DNA of 20,503 bases, taken from the NCBI GenBank assembly GCA_022707725.1, contig JAKJAB010000015.1, positions 1-20,503 of the forward strand, written 5' to 3'. A model generated the notes under the pieces. The model was not told the origin of the DNA. It did not search any database and saw only the letters and a program-made list of their open reading frames with translations. Each line of letters begins with the position of its first letter. Within the stretch, counting starts at the first letter, position 1. This DNA comes from Chloroflexota bacterium. Its GTDB lineage: Bacteria; Chloroflexota; Anaerolineae; B4-G1; SLSP01. A program made the position numbers and the translations under genes. Shown here piece after piece: positions 1-5,489 of this stretch.

Positions 1-1
1 G

Positions 2-772
2 CGTGAAGGATGTTTCATCCCGCCGGTGGATTTGGTGGAGATGTTCCTTGATCTGGCGGAAGTGCATGGCATGGCCTTCTACTTCGGCACGTATGACTCC
101 GGACGTTACTGGCACGAAGGCGAGTTCCGCAAAGAGGTTGATCTTAACAAGGCTGTGGTAGATGAGGTCTGGGCGCGCTACGGGCATAAGCCGGCCTTCA
201 AGGGCTGGTATCTCACGCAGGAAGTGAGTCGCCGCGTCAAGGGCATCATCGAAATCTACGCGGAGATGGGCCGCCATTGCAAATCCCTGGCCAACCTGCC
301 GGTGCTCATCTCGCCGTGGATGGACGGTATCAAGGCAGTCTGGTCGTTCGATGCGGACGTAAGCAGGGCGCAGGGCATTACCCCCGAAGAGCACGCGCGC
401 GAGTGGGGTGAGATCATGGCGGGCATCAGCGGCGCGGTGGACGTCGTCGCGTTCCAGGATGGGCACGTCGACTTCCATGAGCTGCCGACTTACCTGGCGA
501 TCAACAAGGAACTGGCCGACCGGTACAGCCTACGTTGTTGGACCAATAGCGAGACCTTCGACCGCGACATGCCGATCAAGTTCCTGCCGATCAAGTGGGA
601 AAAACTGCTGCTCAAGCTGCAAGCCGCTGCGCAAGTCGGTGTGGAGAAGGCGATCACCTTTGAGTTCAGCCACTTCATGAGCCCTAACTCCTGCTACTTG
701 CAAGCCGGGCATTTGTATCGACGCTATTGCGAGCATTTTCAAATTCCAATAGGAAGTCAGTCAGTCGATTGA
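2..772 (+). CDS. DUF4434-like TIM-barrel protein (3' part of gene)
   Basis: The frame is open from base 2 and has no start in the window, so the N-terminus is missing; about 256 residues are visible. The style is that of DUF4434 proteins, which are predicted glycoside-hydrolase-like TIM barrels. Visible signs are a strand-like segment with F-Y-F-G-T-Y followed by a conserved tryptophan, an R-Y-G-H-K-P-A-F-K-G-W-Y-L-T-Q-E segment carrying the acidic residue expected at the end of a barrel strand, then a P-V-L-I-S-P-W strand, a V-A-F-Q-D-G strand and a late T-F-E-F-S-H-F segment. The substrate cannot be told. No signal peptide can be judged because the start is absent. It ends in TGA at 770-772, about 290 bp before the first terminator on this strand. 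The family call rests on recognition by eye. Confidence 0.72.
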   Translation, partial: REGCFIPPVDLVEMFLDLAEVHGMAFYFGTYDSGRYWHEGEFRKEVDLNKAVVDEVWARYGHKPAFKGWYLTQEVSRRVKGIIEIYAEMGRHCKSLANLPVLISPWMDGIKAVWSFDADVSRAQGITPEEHAREWGEIMAGISGAVDVVAFQDGHVDFHELPTYLAINKELADRYSLRCWTNSETFDRDMPIKFLPIKWEKLLLKLQAAAQVGVEKAITFEFSHFMSPNSCYLQAGHLYRRYCEHFQIPIGSQSVD

Positions 773-824
773 GCAAATTTTGTCAACCGTGAATTACGCG
801 AATCCTTGCTAATCTTGCTTGATT

Positions 825-934
825 GTAACTATTCAGCCTTGAGGTGGGACGCACTTAGCTGAACCCAAAACGGCAATTTTCGCGCTGCCTACTGTGATTG
901 CAGGCGTAAAAGTGCGTCCCACCTGAATAGTTAC
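825..934. mobile_element. 110-bp MITE-like element with terminal inverted repeats
   Basis: The two ends are perfect 12-bp inverted repeats (gtaactattcag at 825-836, its complement at 923-934). A second matching block follows inside (gtgggacgcactt at 844-856 against 910-922), displaced on the left by a 7-nt insertion. The interior has no coding capacity. Ends starting GTAA recall IS66-family termini, but that is a weak resemblance. The 8 bp on each side do not match, so no target duplication is visible. It may be a non-autonomous transposon relic, or simply a large hairpin. Confidence 0.5.
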
Positions 935-1061
935 GGTTGTAGAACGTTTCATCTTGGCTACGACCTCCGTGTTTTTAGTATATCGGCGTTGTTCACTCGC
1001 GCAACTGAGGGCCATAGATATTAGCTGCGTTTCGAAAGAGACTTTCTCCTCCTTCTGAGTA

Positions 1062-1097
1062 GCCGAGGGCGCGTGGAACCGTCCTCGGCGTTTTTTT
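1062..1097 (+). terminator. Intrinsic terminator
   Basis: A 7-bp stem (gccgagg at 1062-1068 with cctcggc at 1083-1089) is followed by G and seven T. It may end transcription from the DUF4434-type gene, with the 110-bp element inserted in that gene's 3' region, or end a small transcript that I cannot identify. Nothing else is recognised in 935-1061. Confidence 0.7.
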
Positions 1098-1175
1098 ATC
1101 CACGCGCGCGTGGCTTCTATAGAAGTTGTCCAGCCGAATCCTTTCGGCGCTTGCCCGGTCCACCGTCTACTTGAC

Positions 1176-1204
1176 TTGACCCTTTCCCCATCCCGACTTA
1201 TACT
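1176..1204 (+). promoter_or_regulatory. Sigma70-type promoter of the hsd locus leader
   Basis: TTGACC (1176-1181), a 17-bp spacer and TATACT (1199-1204) are close to the sigma-70 consensus. Transcription would begin near 1211, giving a leader of about 180 nt before hsdM. It is the only convincing plus-strand promoter seen before hsdM. Confidence 0.65.
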
Positions 1205-1210
1205 TACCCC

Positions 1211-1368
1211 TGAAACAAAAAATCGCCCCACGGTGCGAGAATACCCGGGGCTTCGACTTCCGGCGACTCCCGCGCCGTAGTGGGCACAAGCATACGCGCG
1301 ATCAGAATCGCGACACCCGCCCCCGCGCGTCAATGCGGCTCAGAAGCCGACGCCGGGGGCGTTTTATT
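1211..1368 (+). ncRNA. Candidate structured leader RNA or small RNA before hsdM
   Basis: Between the predicted start near 1211 and the T-run at 1362 lies a dense series of hairpins: gcccc/ggggc (1225-1229 with 1247-1251), cggcg/cgccg (1262-1266 with 1272-1276 approximately), a perfect cgcgat-caga-atcgcg hairpin (1297-1312), and a long terminal hairpin (1318-1361) holding an inner cggct-cagaa-gccg hairpin. The two CAGA-loop hairpins look alike. An alternative pairing of 1225-1231 with 1280-1285 could close a multibranch domain. I do not recognise a known RNA class. It could be a riboswitch-like attenuator for the restriction operon or a free-standing small RNA. No protein-coding frame explains it. 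Confidence 0.42.
1318..1368 (+). terminator. Strong intrinsic terminator between the leader and hsdM
   Basis: The outer stem is cgcccccgcgcgtc (1318-1331) with gacgccgggggcg (1349-1361), with a small internal offset. A nested hairpin sits at about 1336-1349. The stem is followed directly by TTTTATT. It lies only 26 nt before the hsdM start, so it must be read through if the promoter at 1176-1204 drives hsdM. Confidence 0.68.
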
Positions 1369-1393
1369 GACTGATTTTTCTATAGGAGCTTCC

Positions 1394-3070
1394 ATGCCTG
1401 TCAGCAACCACAACCACCTCGAAACCGACCTCTGGGCCGCCGCCGATGAGCTGCGCGCCAACTCCAAACTGCGCGCCTCGGACTATTCGCTGCCCGTCCT
1501 GGGACTGATCTTCCTCAAGTACGCCGACCACAAATTCACCCACGCGACAGAACACTTCACAGCGGAAGCCGAGGAACAACTTCCCCTGAGCGAAGGCGAA
1601 GGGCGCCGTCGCCGCCGCGATCTACTCTCGCCCGACCGTTACAAAGCCGCCGGGGTGCTCTACCTGCCGGACGCGGCCCGCTATGCCGCGCTCGTGGCCC
1701 AACCGGAAGGCGCGAACATCGGCAAAGCCATCAACGACGCGATGAAGGCCATCGAGGATGCTAACGAGGCGCTCGCCGACGTGTTGCCCAAGACCTACAT
1801 CCGCTTCGAGAACAGCATCCTGCGCGCGCTGCTGCGCATCTTCAACGGCATCCCGCTGGACCTTTCGGGCGACGTCTTCGGCAAGATTTACGAGTACTTC
1901 CTGGGCAACTTCGCCATGGCCGAGGGGCAGCGGGGCGGCGAGTTCTTCACGCCGACCTCCCTTGTGCGTCTGATCGTCGAGATCATCGAGCCGTTTCACG
2001 GGCGCGTGGGCGACCTGGGCTGCGGCTCCGGCGGCATGTTCGTGCAGAGTGCGCGCTTCGTGCAGCGCCACCAGGGGCAGTCCGGCGACATCAGCCTCTT
2101 TGGGCAGGAGCGCGTGGCCGATACGGTGCGCCTCTGCAAGATGAACCTCGCCGTCCACGGCCTGGAAGGCGACATCCGCCAGGCCAACAGCTACTACGAA
2201 GACCTCGTCCACTGCGCCGGGCGGCTGGACTTCGTGATGGCGAATCCCCCCTTCAACGTCAACCGCGTGGACAAGGAACGCCTCAAGAACGACACCGTCC
2301 GCTATCCCCTGGGGATGCCCACGGTGGACAACGCCAACTGCCTGTGGATTCAATTGTTCTACAGCGCGCTGAATGCCACGGGCCGGGCGGGCTTCGTGAT
2401 GGCGAACTCCGCTAGCGACGCGCGCGGCTCGGAACTGGAACTGCGCAAAAAGCTGATCCAGACGGGCCATGTGGATGTCATGGTCGCGGTCGGCCCCAAC
2501 TTTTTCTACACCGTGACGCTGCCGTGTACACTGTGGTTCCTGGACAAGGGCAAAACGGCTCCCCCTTCCACGGCTCGCGGCGGATCACAATCCGCCGCCC
2601 CGGACAGGCGCAACACCGTGCTGTTCATCGACGCCCGGCGCATCTACACACAGGTGGACCGCGCGCACCGCGAGTTCTCGCCCGCGCAGATCGAATTCCT
2701 GGCGAACATCGCGCGCCTGTACCGGGGCGAGCCACCGGAGACCAGCCAGGGCAGCGCGGACTTGATGGCCGAGTACGGCTTCCTCCCCTCTCCCGCTGGG
2801 AGAGGGGCTGGGGGTGAGGGTGAGGGCTACGTGTACCAGGACGTGCCCGGTTTGTGCAAAGTAGCGACACTGGACGAGATCGAGGCGCAGGGCTGGAGCC
2901 TGAACCCGGGCCGCTACGTGGGCGTGCCGGAACGCGAAGAAGACCCCGACTTCGACTTCGAGGAAGCGCTGACCGAACTCAACGAGGAGTTGGAAGCGCT
3001 GAACGTCGAGGCGCACGAGTTGGAAGAGAGGATTGGGGAGAATGTGGGACAAATACTAGGAGGATTGTGA
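1394..3070 (+). CDS. hsdM: Type I restriction-modification methyltransferase subunit HsdM
   Basis: 558-residue N6-adenine DNA methyltransferase subunit, which works with HsdS as an M2S1 complex and with HsdR for restriction. The N-terminal helical HsdM domain covers about residues 1-160. The SAM-binding motif I is D-L-G-C-G-S-G-G-M-F from D207, and the catalytic motif IV is N-P-P-F at 284-287; G-G-E-F-F-T-P precedes motif I as in the family. I chose ATG 1394 because it has a TAGGAG ribosome site 6-10 nt upstream and because longer in-frame starts would run through the terminator. Two stretches look foreign: about residues 392-405 and 463-478 are encoded by palindromic repeats (see the repeat entries). 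It overlaps hsdS by one base. I am confident of the family; the target sequence is unknown. Confidence 0.95.
   Translation: MPVSNHNHLETDLWAAADELRANSKLRASDYSLPVLGLIFLKYADHKFTHATEHFTAEAEEQLPLSEGEGRRRRRDLLSPDRYKAAGVLYLPDAARYAALVAQPEGANIGKAINDAMKAIEDANEALADVLPKTYIRFENSILRALLRIFNGIPLDLSGDVFGKIYEYFLGNFAMAEGQRGGEFFTPTSLVRLIVEIIEPFHGRVGDLGCGSGGMFVQSARFVQRHQGQSGDISLFGQERVADTVRLCKMNLAVHGLEGDIRQANSYYEDLVHCAGRLDFVMANPPFNVNRVDKERLKNDTVRYPLGMPTVDNANCLWIQLFYSALNATGRAGFVMANSASDARGSELELRKKLIQTGHVDVMVAVGPNFFYTVTLPCTLWFLDKGKTAPPSTARGGSQSAAPDRRNTVLFIDARRIYTQVDRAHREFSPAQIEFLANIARLYRGEPPETSQGSADLMAEYGFLPSPAGRGAGGEGEGYVYQDVPGLCKVATLDEIEAQGWSLNPGRYVGVPEREEDPDFDFEEALTELNEELEALNVEAHELEERIGENVGQILGGL
2577..2598. repeat. 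Palindromic repeat inside hsdM
   Basis: A perfect 9-bp stem gcggcggat / atccgccgc with a CACA loop. It sits in a part of HsdM (after W-F-L-D-K-G-K) where the family usually passes quickly to D-R-R-x-x-V-L-F-I-D-A. The encoded residues (T-A-R-G-G-S-Q-S-A-A region) look like an in-frame insertion. It is a different family from the repeats around the transposase. Confidence 0.6.
2785..2826. repeat. REP-like GC-rich repeat inserted in frame in hsdM
   Basis: An inverted repeat cccctctccc-gc-tgggagagggg (2785-2807) is followed by a G-rich tail of the form ctgggggtgagggtgaggg. It translates to S-P-A-G-R-G-A-G-G-E-G-E-G, a string I recognise from widespread intergenic REP-like repeats of GC-rich bacteria. 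It adds about 14 residues to HsdM near residue 470, in the C-terminal part after the catalytic domain, and keeps the frame. Confidence 0.68.
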
Positions 3071-4299
3071 TGTATCCGACAATGGTACTTGCTGATTTTG
3101 TGGAGATAAATCCTCGCGTAACATTAAAACCTGGACAAGAGTATTCATTTGTTGATATGGCGAGTGTCACTCCTGGCAGACGATACGTAAGTGCAGAAGC
3201 AAGGAAAGTATACCAGGGTGGTGGCTCCAAATTCCAGGTAGATGATGTTTTGTTTGCTCGTATTACTCCTTGTCTTGAAAACGGTAAGATTGCTCAATAT
3301 GTTAGCAAAACTGGTGAAGTGGGCTTCGGCTCCACGGAATTCTTTGTACTGAGACACCGACAAGGCGTTTCCGATTCTGCATACGTCTACTATCTTGCTT
3401 ACACTGATATTGTCAGGAAACCTGCTGAGAAAAGTATGTCCGGTGCCTCTGGACGACAGCGTGCGGACTTAGAAGTGTTCAAGAGTGTGGAAGTGCCTAC
3501 TCCTCCTCTCCCCACCCAGCGCAAAATCGCGGCGATCCTCTCCGCCTACGACGACCTCATCGAGAACAACACGCGCCGCATTGTGCTGCTGGAACAGATG
3601 GCGCAACTCCTCTACCGCGAGTGGTTCGTCCGCTTCCGCTTCCCCGGCCACGAGTCCGCGCCGAGGGTCGCGTCGGAGTTGGGGGAGATTCCGGAGGGGT
3701 GGGAGGTGGTGAAACTAACCCAAGCTGTTTATGTGAACCCCTCCACAAGAATCCCCAGAGAAGGACAAAAACCATTTGTTCCAATGAGCAATTTATCCAA
3801 TGGTTCAATGCTCATAACCAAGTATGAGCTTCGTGAGGGAAATAGCGGTGCCAAATTTAAAAATGGCGATACACTTTTTGCTCGCATCACACCTTGTCTC
3901 GAAAATGGTAAAACAGGTTATGTTCAGTTTTTGCCTTCAGAAGATGCAGTCGCGTTTGGTTCCACCGAATTCATAGTTTTGCGCTCAAAGACTCTATCGC
4001 CAGAGTATGTCTATTTATTAGCACGCTCGGAAGATTTGCGTGCGCATGCTATCAAAAGTATGACGGGAGCTACTGGCCGGCAGCGAGTACAGGAATCTTG
4101 TTTTGAGAATTTTCTGGTAGTCCAGCCACCAGCGCCAGTTTTGAACGAGTTTACAACTCTAATAAAGCCAATGTTCTACGCAATTTGGCTACTTGCGCAG
4201 AAGAATGTTAATTTGCGTCGCACCCGCGACCTGCTGCTGCCGCGCCTCATCTCCGGCGAGGTGGATGTGGCGGGGGCGGCGATTGCCGGCATCGAATGA
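3070..4299 (+). CDS. hsdS: Type I restriction-modification specificity subunit HsdS
   Basis: 409-residue DNA-recognition subunit. ATG 3070 overlaps the hsdM stop (TGATG) and has an AGGAGG ribosome site just upstream, which shows translational coupling and rules out the longer in-frame start at 2854. It has two target-recognition domains (about residues 1-140 and 215-375). Each is followed by a conserved helical spacer: P-T-Q-R-K-I-A-A-I-L-S-A-Y-D-D-L-I-E-N-N at about 148-167, and R-R-T-R-D-L-L-L-P-R-L-I-S-G-E near the C-terminus. The two domains are clearly related: both hold L-F-A-R-I-T-P-C-L-E-N-G-K, F-G-S-T-E-F and K-S-M-(S/T)-G-A-(S/T)-G-R-Q-R. Their DNA is visibly AT-richer than the spacer DNA, which is typical of domains exchanged by recombination. 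It sets the methylation and restriction target; that target cannot be predicted here. Confidence 0.95.
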   Translation: MYPTMVLADFVEINPRVTLKPGQEYSFVDMASVTPGRRYVSAEARKVYQGGGSKFQVDDVLFARITPCLENGKIAQYVSKTGEVGFGSTEFFVLRHRQGVSDSAYVYYLAYTDIVRKPAEKSMSGASGRQRADLEVFKSVEVPTPPLPTQRKIAAILSAYDDLIENNTRRIVLLEQMAQLLYREWFVRFRFPGHESAPRVASELGEIPEGWEVVKLTQAVYVNPSTRIPREGQKPFVPMSNLSNGSMLITKYELREGNSGAKFKNGDTLFARITPCLENGKTGYVQFLPSEDAVAFGSTEFIVLRSKTLSPEYVYLLARSEDLRAHAIKSMTGATGRQRVQESCFENFLVVQPPAPVLNEFTTLIKPMFYAIWLLAQKNVNLRRTRDLLLPRLISGEVDVAGAAIAGIE

Positions 4300-4320
4300 G
4301 AGAGACGCGCTACACTCAGG

Positions 4321-4531
4321 CGTCCCTACGGGATGGATGCCTGGCGCTGAAGCACCAGGCAACATTCAAGCGTCCCTACGGGACGCAGAGAGAGGCTCCG
4401 CCGCGTAGCGGCGTTTGAGAGATAGGCAAGCCATTGATGGCTTGCCGGAGGTTATCAAAATGCATTCCCGTCCCGTAGGGACGGGTGAAGGTCGGCAGGT
4501 TGTTCACAGCCTGCCGCACCGCGTAGCGGTG
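4321..4531 (+). repeat. REP-type palindrome cluster upstream of the transposase
   Basis: Two palindrome classes alternate. Class A (about 15 bp, centre TAC or GTA): 4321-4335, 4371-4385, 4399-4413, 4467-4485 and 4517-4531. Class B (about 22 bp, 4-6 nt loop): 4339-4360, 4425-4446 and 4494-4515. Class A stems occur as cgtccc/gggacg, cgccgc/gcggcg and caccgc/gcggtg. Class B stems occur as cctgg/ccagg, ggcaagcc/ggcttgcc and ggcagg/cctgcc. Both strands of each stem change together while the centres hold. The first A-B-A block is the inverse of the units at 5221-5461. No gene is seen in 4300-4560. Confidence 0.85.
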
Positions 4532-4560
4532 ATTGAACACGACTGCTGCAGGAGACACCC

Positions 4561-5013
4561 ATGGCCAATACCTATACCGCGTTGCACTACCATTTGGTCT
4601 ACAGCACCAAGAATCGCTTCCCCTATCTGACACAGGACATCGAAGCGCGCGTATGGGCGTACATCGGCGGCGTGGCGCGGAAGCATGGCATGGTGGCGCT
4701 GCAAATCGGCGGATTCGATGATCATATCCACGCGCTGGTGTCGGCCCCGCCGACGCTGTCTCCCAGCCAGATCGCCCAATATCTCAAAGGCGATTCCTCC
4801 AAATGGATTCACGAGACGTTCCCGGAACTGCAGGCCTTTGCCTGGCAACAAGGCTATGGGGCGTTCACCGTCAGCAAATCGATAACAGATGTAGTGGTGC
4901 GGTATATCTGCAATCAACGGGAACATCATCAACGTCAGAACTTCCAGGAGGAATATCGGGACTTCTTGCAAAAACACGGCGTTGAGTATGATGAGCAGTA
5001 TGTATGGGGATGA
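4561..5013 (+). CDS. IS200/IS605-type Y1 transposase, REP-associated (RAYT-like)
   Basis: 150-residue single-domain HUH endonuclease of the Y1 transposase family. Such enzymes cut and join single-stranded DNA next to imperfect hairpins. The HUH metal site is H55-I-H57 in F-D-D-H-I-H-A-L-V. The catalytic tyrosine is most likely Y115, in V-V-V-R-Y-I-C-N-Q, and the C-terminal helix follows. The opening Y-T-A-L-H-Y-H-L-V-Y-S-T-K-N-R is typical of the family, and the length is normal and unbroken. The ribosome site GCAGGAG lies 8 nt before ATG 4561. Palindromes flank it on both sides, as for REP-associated tyrosine transposases, and no tnpB or IscB follows. It sits between hsdS and hsdR on the same strand and may be cotranscribed with them. 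It appears intact, so it may be active. A plain IS200 element is the alternative, but multiple repeat copies argue for RAYT. Confidence 0.9.
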   Translation: MANTYTALHYHLVYSTKNRFPYLTQDIEARVWAYIGGVARKHGMVALQIGGFDDHIHALVSAPPTLSPSQIAQYLKGDSSKWIHETFPELQAFAWQQGYGAFTVSKSITDVVVRYICNQREHHQRQNFQEEYRDFLQKHGVEYDEQYVWG

Positions 5014-5015
5014 GT

Positions 5016-5140
5016 GGCAGGCACTGAAGCACCTGCCGAGGGTTCAGTCGTCCGGCAGGCACTGAAGCACCTGCCGAGGGTTCAGCCGTCCGGCAGGCGC
5101 TGAAGCACCTGCCGAGGGTTCAGCCGTCCCTACGGGACGG
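5016..5140 (+). repeat. Three tandem 38-bp palindromic repeats
   Basis: The units are 5016-5053, 5054-5091 and 5092-5129, nearly identical. Each holds a class B palindrome (ggcagg...cctgcc with the core cactgaagc) and the linker gagggttcag. It then has only the first half of a class A palindrome (cgtcc), except the last unit, which completes it (cgtccctacgggacg, to 5140). The orientation is the same as that of the upstream A-B-A block. The array starts 3 nt after the transposase stop codon. Confidence 0.9.
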
Positions 5141-5146
5141 GAGAGA

Positions 5147-5220
5147 GGGGCCGCGCAGTAGGCCGTGAACGGCCTGCTTATGTTCAGACGCCGCTACGCG
5201 GCGGAGATCTCCGCGGCCCC
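5147..5220. repeat. 74-bp nested palindrome with a three-way-junction shape
   Basis: The outer stem ggggccgcg (5147-5155) pairs with cgcggcccc (5212-5220). It encloses a class B-like hairpin (aggccgtgaacggcct, about 5159-5174) and a class A hairpin cgccgc-TAC-gcggcg (5189-5203). It lies exactly between the array in one orientation (5016-5140) and the array in the opposite orientation (5221-5461). Confidence 0.7.
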
Positions 5221-5461
5221 GTAGGGACGCTTGAAAGTTGTCTGGTGCTTGAGCGCCAGGCATTCGTCCCGTAGGGACGACTGAAAGTTGCCTGGTGCTT
5301 GAGCGCCAGGCATTCGTCCCGTAGGGACGCTTGACAGTCGCCTGGTGCTTGAGCGCCAGGCATTCGTCCCGTAGGGACGCCTGAAAGTTGCCTGGTGCTT
5401 GAGCGCCAGGCATTCGTCCCGTAGGGACGCTTGAGGGTTGCCTGGTGCTTCAGCGCCAGGC
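5221..5461 (-). repeat. 50-bp tandem array, four full units and one partial
   Basis: Units begin at 5221, 5271, 5321, 5371 and 5421 with a strict 50-bp period. Each unit contains half of a class A palindrome (gtagggacg), the linker (c)ttgaaagttg, a class B palindrome (cctggtgcttgagcgccagg) and cattcgtccc, which completes the next class A palindrome. Most differences between units lie in the linker. It is inverted relative to the repeats at 4321-4385 and 5016-5140, so it is marked minus. It ends 29 nt before the hsdR start codon and would be transcribed as the hsdR leader. Confidence 0.93.
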
Positions 5462-5489
5462 GCGCTTGAATGTAGATATTCGATGAAAT

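Noticed and set aside
1333..1374. 13-codon arginine-rich frame as a leader peptide
   Set aside because: No ribosome site, and it coincides with the terminator stem, whose GC-rich sequence explains the arginine codons.
1280..1393. Longer N-terminus for HsdM
   Set aside because: The extension would be translated from the leader hairpins and terminator, while ATG 1394 has a good ribosome site and the normal family N-terminus.
2854..3069. Longer N-terminus for HsdS
   Set aside because: It lies wholly within hsdM in another frame; ATG 3070 has AGGAGG upstream and overlaps the hsdM stop codon.
4561..5013. Part of an IS605 or IscB/TnpB system with a guide RNA
   Set aside because: No tnpB or iscB gene or remnant follows; the neighbours are hsd genes and palindrome arrays, so only the Y1 transposase is supported.
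5221..5461. CRISPR-like array
   Set aside because: The 50-bp units are adjacent and nearly identical over their whole length, with no unique spacers and no cas genes; they are tandem palindromic repeats.
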